This document shows, in pieces, positions 6,753-8,826 of a stretch of 8,826 nt of DNA. How positions within the stretch are numbered: the stretch's first letter is position 1; every line of letters begins with the position of its first letter. Source of the stretch: Deltaproteobacteria bacterium (GTDB taxonomy: Bacteria; Desulfobacterota; Desulfuromonadia; Geobacterales; Geobacteraceae). The notes under the pieces were generated by a model. It had not been told where the DNA came from, made no database searches, and saw only the letters and a program-made list of their open reading frames with translations. Position numbers and translations under genes: made by a program. The stretch is from contig JAJZQA010000089.1 in assembly GCA_021810985.1 (NCBI GenBank), positions 1 to 8,826 on the forward strand. The letters are read 5' to 3'.

Positions 6753-6834
6753 ATTAAACCAGCATATTTTCGTCTGGTTGTTGAGGGTCGTGGTCTTTGG
6801 GTTTTGGTATGAAATCGATAGGGATATCTATTGA
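6733..6834 (+). CDS. Possible 33-aa hydrophobic small ORF, unrecognised
   Basis: Starts at ATG 6733, overlapping the end of the preceding small frame by 20 nt in another frame, and ends at TGA 6832-6834. The middle is hydrophobic and aromatic (HIFVWLLRVVVFGFWYE, residues 11-27), enough for one membrane segment, flanked by charged ends. There is no clear ribosome site; translation would have to be coupled to the overlapping upstream frame. The hydrophobic run may simply reflect G- and T-rich sequence opposite the C-rich tract. Low confidence. Confidence 0.15.
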   Translation: MDYLQFELNQHIFVWLLRVVVFGFWYEIDRDIY

Positions 6835-6850
6835 CTAAGAAGTGAGGAAT
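6771..6850 (-). promoter_or_regulatory. C-rich, G-poor tract (candidate Rho-loading site)
   Basis: Counted on the minus strand, these 80 nt hold 27 C and 7 G, with repeated pyrimidine-C steps (CCC, ACC, TCC) and little chance for structure. That is the composition of Rho utilisation sites. It lies just downstream of a promoter candidate pointing toward rho, so it may mediate Rho autoregulation. It also lies just past the HD-GYP stop and could instead serve as that gene's Rho-dependent terminator. Confidence 0.35.
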
Positions 6851-6855
6851 GAATC

Positions 6856-6885
6856 CATATAAACTGCAATCAACAAATTTGTCAA
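6856..6885 (-). promoter_or_regulatory. Candidate distal promoter toward rho
   Basis: On the minus strand a perfect TTGACA (6880-6885) lies 18 nt from TATATG (6856-6861), or 17 nt from TTATAT one base earlier. RNA would start near 6849, leaving about 430 nt before the rho ATG. The -35 overlaps a perfect 10-bp palindrome ACAAATTTGT (6873-6882) that could be an operator. The -35 is strong and the -10 fair. Confidence 0.4.
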
Positions 6886-6890
6886 TACAA

Positions 6891-6927
6891 TTTTCCGGCT
6901 AAAACCGAAAAAGATTCTTCCGGAAGA
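6891..6927 (-). terminator. Weak terminator-like element after the HD-GYP gene
   Basis: Immediately after the TGA at 6929-6931 the minus strand has the 12-bp palindrome TCTTCCGGAAGA (6916-6927), then TTTTT three bases later. A second stem follows (TTTTCGG with CCGGAAAA, one bulge, 6891-6911). The first hairpin would have only four pairs with a CCGG loop, so intrinsic termination is probably weak. The nearby C-rich tract may do more. Confidence 0.3.
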
Positions 6928-6928
6928 G

Positions 6929-7906
6929 TCAAGCATGCGACATCCTCGGGAGGTCCAAATTTTCCTGATCCATGGTCGAGAAAATATTTTCAAAAGCCGT
7001 CACAACCCGCGGATCAAAGTGCGTGCCGGAATTGGAGAGTATTTCATTTTTCGCGAGGAAGGGGGGCAGGGCCTTTCGGTAAGGCCGGTCAGTGGTCAAA
7101 GCATCATAGACATCCGCGACAGCGATAATGCGTGCACCCAAGGGGATATTTTCGCCCACCAGGGAGTGGTAGCCGTTGCCGTCATATTTTTCATGGTGGC
7201 CAAGGATCAGGGGCAATAGTTCCGTCACTCTGCCACCAAGTGGCCTCAGGAGACTGGCGGCCTTCACCGTATGTGCCTTGAGATGTTCCCGATCATCGGC
7301 GGTTAATGATCCCACCTTGGTCAAAACTTCACGACTGACACCTATTTTACCCAAATCATGCAGCAAGGCCGCTATTCGGATGTTCTCCACCTCGTCTTCG
7401 CCACAGCCCAACTGCAGGGCTAATTTCTCCGCAAGCACGGAAACTCGATAGGAATGGCTGTGGGTATGCTGGTCAACGGAATCGATTAACAGGGAGAGCA
7501 TCTCGATAACCCCATGGTAGGTCCTGCGAATGTCTTTTCTGGCTGCCTCCTTCTTCTCGTACAAGAGGCCCATGAAGTAGCCGGTTACAAGGAGAAAGCC
7601 CCCCCAAGTACCGATATCAAGCAAGCGGTCCAGGTCATTGTATGCCGCGGACCCAAAGGTCTCAGGATACACGCAGGCCACGGACCCGATGAGAATCAGG
7701 GAAAAAAGCGCGGCCATGGTTGCATAACGTCGTCCGTAAAAATAGGCGCCGAGCAAAACAGGAAGATAAAAGAAATTCAGGAAGGCCCGCTGATTGGAGA
7801 CGAAGAAAAAGATGATCGCGGTTATTACTACCAGCAGAAAGACGATGATAAGTTCTTTGTCAATCATGCGCAAGCTGCTTTTCAGTCTGAGATCCAGCGG
7901 TTTCAT
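6929..7906 (-). CDS. Membrane HD-GYP domain protein, probable cyclic-di-GMP phosphodiesterase
   Basis: A 325-residue inner-membrane signalling protein. Four hydrophobic segments (about 19-37, 43-58, 62-80 and 98-115) resemble the membrane sensor part of some histidine kinases. A short linker leads to a C-terminal HD-GYP domain (about 128-315): HSHSYRV (149-155, metal His151), LLHDLGKIG (181-189, HD at 183-184), HHEKYDGNGYH (237-247) and IAVADVYDALTTDRPYRKA (261-279). HD-GYP enzymes cleave c-di-GMP with a two- or three-metal centre; the metal ligands are present. The GYP triplet itself reads GYH. Start choice: ATG at 7904-7906 with GGGGA 7 nt upstream. An in-frame GTG at 7969 would add 21 residues, but its ribosome site would overlap the -10 of the promoter candidate, so the shorter form is preferred. 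Which signal it senses cannot be told. Confidence 0.9.
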   Translation of the reverse strand: MKPLDLRLKSSLRMIDKELIIVFLLVVITAIIFFFVSNQRAFLNFFYLPVLLGAYFYGRRYATMAALFSLILIGSVACVYPETFGSAAYNDLDRLLDIGTWGGFLLVTGYFMGLLYEKKEAARKDIRRTYHGVIEMLSLLIDSVDQHTHSHSYRVSVLAEKLALQLGCGEDEVENIRIAALLHDLGKIGVSREVLTKVGSLTADDREHLKAHTVKAASLLRPLGGRVTELLPLILGHHEKYDGNGYHSLVGENIPLGARIIAVADVYDALTTDRPYRKALPPFLAKNEILSNSGTHFDPRVVTAFENIFSTMDQENLDLPRMSHA

Positions 7907-7979
7907 GTTCAGTTCCCCATAAAAATGTCGCTGAGCTTCACTTCGTTTTCTTGCGTAACAGACCGTCACTCAGATCCTT

Positions 7980-8008
7980 TAACTACTCTCTGACAATCCA
8001 CATGTCAA
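7980..8008 (-). promoter_or_regulatory. Candidate promoter for the HD-GYP gene, with inverted repeat
   Basis: On the minus strand a perfect TTGACA (8003-8008) lies 17 nt from TAGTTA (7980-7985). RNA would start near 7973, about 66 nt before the ATG at 7906. The -10 keeps only the first two consensus bases. An inverted repeat TGACA-7 nt-TGTCA (7991-8007) begins within the -35 and could bind a regulator. Confidence 0.35.
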
Positions 8009-8025
8009 GACATTAAGCTCCCTGT

Positions 8026-8826
8026 TCAATTACCGAAAAATACCGGACAAGATCTGACATCCGCTGCGATCCTCTCATCCACATAGCTCAGGATAGCGCC
8101 CAGCGCGTCCCGAACCCCTTCCCCTTGCGGCAGCGTTGCGGCAATCCGCCTGACAATATCCTTTTCGGCGACAACACGGAAAGACTCGGTAAAGCTGAGA
8201 TCGTAGACCCAGGAAAGTTGGAGCAGTTTGAAATCGCTCAACGTTCGAGCGGAGGAAAGGGGGACGAGTTCATTATGGACAATATTTTCAAGCACATCGG
8301 GCGAGCAAACCGGCTGATCGGGAAAACCGAGTTCCACGACCTCTGACCTTTTCTCAACAGGCAGCTCGTAATTTTCGATAAATACCCGCCAGATATCCAG
8401 CTTGTCGGCATCCCGCAGGAGCCTGAGATAAAACAGCTGTTCTCCCACGATATCCTCGGGGATGAGAAACACGTTGTGACTCTCAACGGCATGATTGACC
8501 ACATCACGCTCATGGGGAAACAAATCGGCCAGCAGATCAATTTCCCGTATTATCTCGGCACCGAGTGCGGCATGGTCCACCGACACGCTGTCCCGAAAAG
8601 TCCGGAACTGGTGATACTGCTCGAACCTTCCCACATCATGCAGAAGTGCGGTTGTTTCCGCCAGGAGCAGACGTTCATCTTCCAGGCCTTCTTCCGCCGC
8701 TACCCGAATAATATTGGCGCAGACATTGTGAGTATGTTCTTCCTTCAAAATAAAATGGCGCTGATCAGCTTCATTATCAGTGTAAAAAGTACTGCAATAC
8801 TCCGTAAACCAGGCACAGATACGGAT
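8026..8826 (-). CDS. HD-domain metal-dependent phosphohydrolase (partial, N-terminus beyond window)
   Basis: A soluble HD-superfamily protein; substrate unknown. The frame is open to the right edge and gives 266 residues, so the true start lies outside. A TTG at 8748 would cut into the conserved N-terminal part (AWFTEYCSTFYTDNEADQRH upstream of it) and is not the start. Metal-ligand motifs in order, numbered from the window edge: EEHTHNV (H31), LLHDVGRFEQY (61-71, HD at 63-64), DHAALG (84-89), HAVESHN (about 112-118) and RDADKLD (about 137-143, last Asp ligand). This matches HD phosphohydrolases such as nucleotidases and dNTPases in general outline; it lacks the GYP part and so is not another c-di-GMP enzyme of that type. 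It is followed after 119 nt by the HD-GYP gene, which appears to have its own promoter. Confidence 0.88.
   Translation of the reverse strand: MRICAWFTEYCSTFYTDNEADQRHFILKEEHTHNVCANIIRVAAEEGLEDERLLLAETTALLHDVGRFEQYHQFRTFRDSVSVDHAALGAEIIREIDLLADLFPHERDVVNHAVESHNVFLIPEDIVGEQLFYLRLLRDADKLDIWRVFIENYELPVEKRSEVVELGFPDQPVCSPDVLENIVHNELVPLSSARTLSDFKLLQLSWVYDLSFTESFRVVAEKDIVRRIAATLPQGEGVRDALGAILSYVDERIAADVRSCPVFFGN

Larger units (their letters stand above)
6417..6928. other. 512-nt intergenic region between rho and the HD-GYP gene
   Basis: No confident gene lies here. On the minus strand it holds, from right to left: a weak terminator-like element after the HD-GYP gene; a TTGACA promoter candidate; a C-rich/G-poor tract; a 6-bp stem with an 11-nt loop (AACCAG/CTGGTT, 6757-6779); and, next to rho, a palindrome and a -10-like element. 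On the plus strand are two short overlapping open frames. A 77-codon minus-strand frame at 6514-6747 starts with TTG, has no ribosome site and resembles nothing I know, so I do not call it. No riboswitch, tRNA or mobile-element remnant was recognised. Confidence 0.6.

Overview
The window is a chromosomal segment in which every confident gene lies on the minus strand, so transcription runs from the right edge to the left. In transcription order it holds: a metal-dependent HD-domain phosphohydrolase (cut by the right edge), a membrane HD-GYP protein, a 512-nt intergenic region, rho, rpmE, thyX, a DUF1385/YqhQ-type membrane protein, prfA, prmC and murA (cut by the left edge). The block rho-rpmE-thyX-DUF1385-prfA-prmC-murA, together with an HD-GYP protein, a ThyX-type thymidylate synthase and moderate GC, suggests a Desulfuromonadales/Geobacterales-type anaerobe (formerly Deltaproteobacteria). 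That placement is inference from remembered gene order and protein style; no search was run.

Region 1-6416 is an information-processing and envelope cluster. Rho ends transcription. RpmE is ribosomal protein bL31 of the zinc-binding form. ThyX makes dTMP from dUMP. PrfA (RF1) ends translation, and PrmC methylates the Gln of its GGQ motif. MurA starts peptidoglycan precursor synthesis. The tightest spacing is DUF1385-prfA (11 nt, with the prfA ribosome binding site overlapping the DUF1385 stop codon) and prfA-prmC (36 nt). rpmE has its own leader and a possible promoter. Hairpins lie in the rpmE-thyX and prmC-murA gaps. murA can start only at TTG.

Region 6417-6928 is the one stretch without a confident gene. 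On the minus strand it holds a good TTGACA-type promoter far upstream of rho, a C-rich/G-poor tract just downstream of it (27 C against 7 G in 80 nt, as in Rho-loading sites), a perfect 13-bp palindrome and a second -10-like element close to rho. Together these suggest a long, possibly Rho-autoregulated rho leader. On the plus strand there are two short overlapping open frames that may be chance.

Region 6929-8826 carries two different HD-superfamily proteins in tandem: a four-helix membrane HD-GYP protein, probably a cyclic-di-GMP phosphodiesterase with a changed GYP motif, and a soluble HD phosphohydrolase. A TTGACA promoter lies between them.

Most of the window is conserved housekeeping. 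I found no mobile element, CRISPR array, tRNA, rRNA or clear novel system. The rho upstream region is the part most worth a second look.
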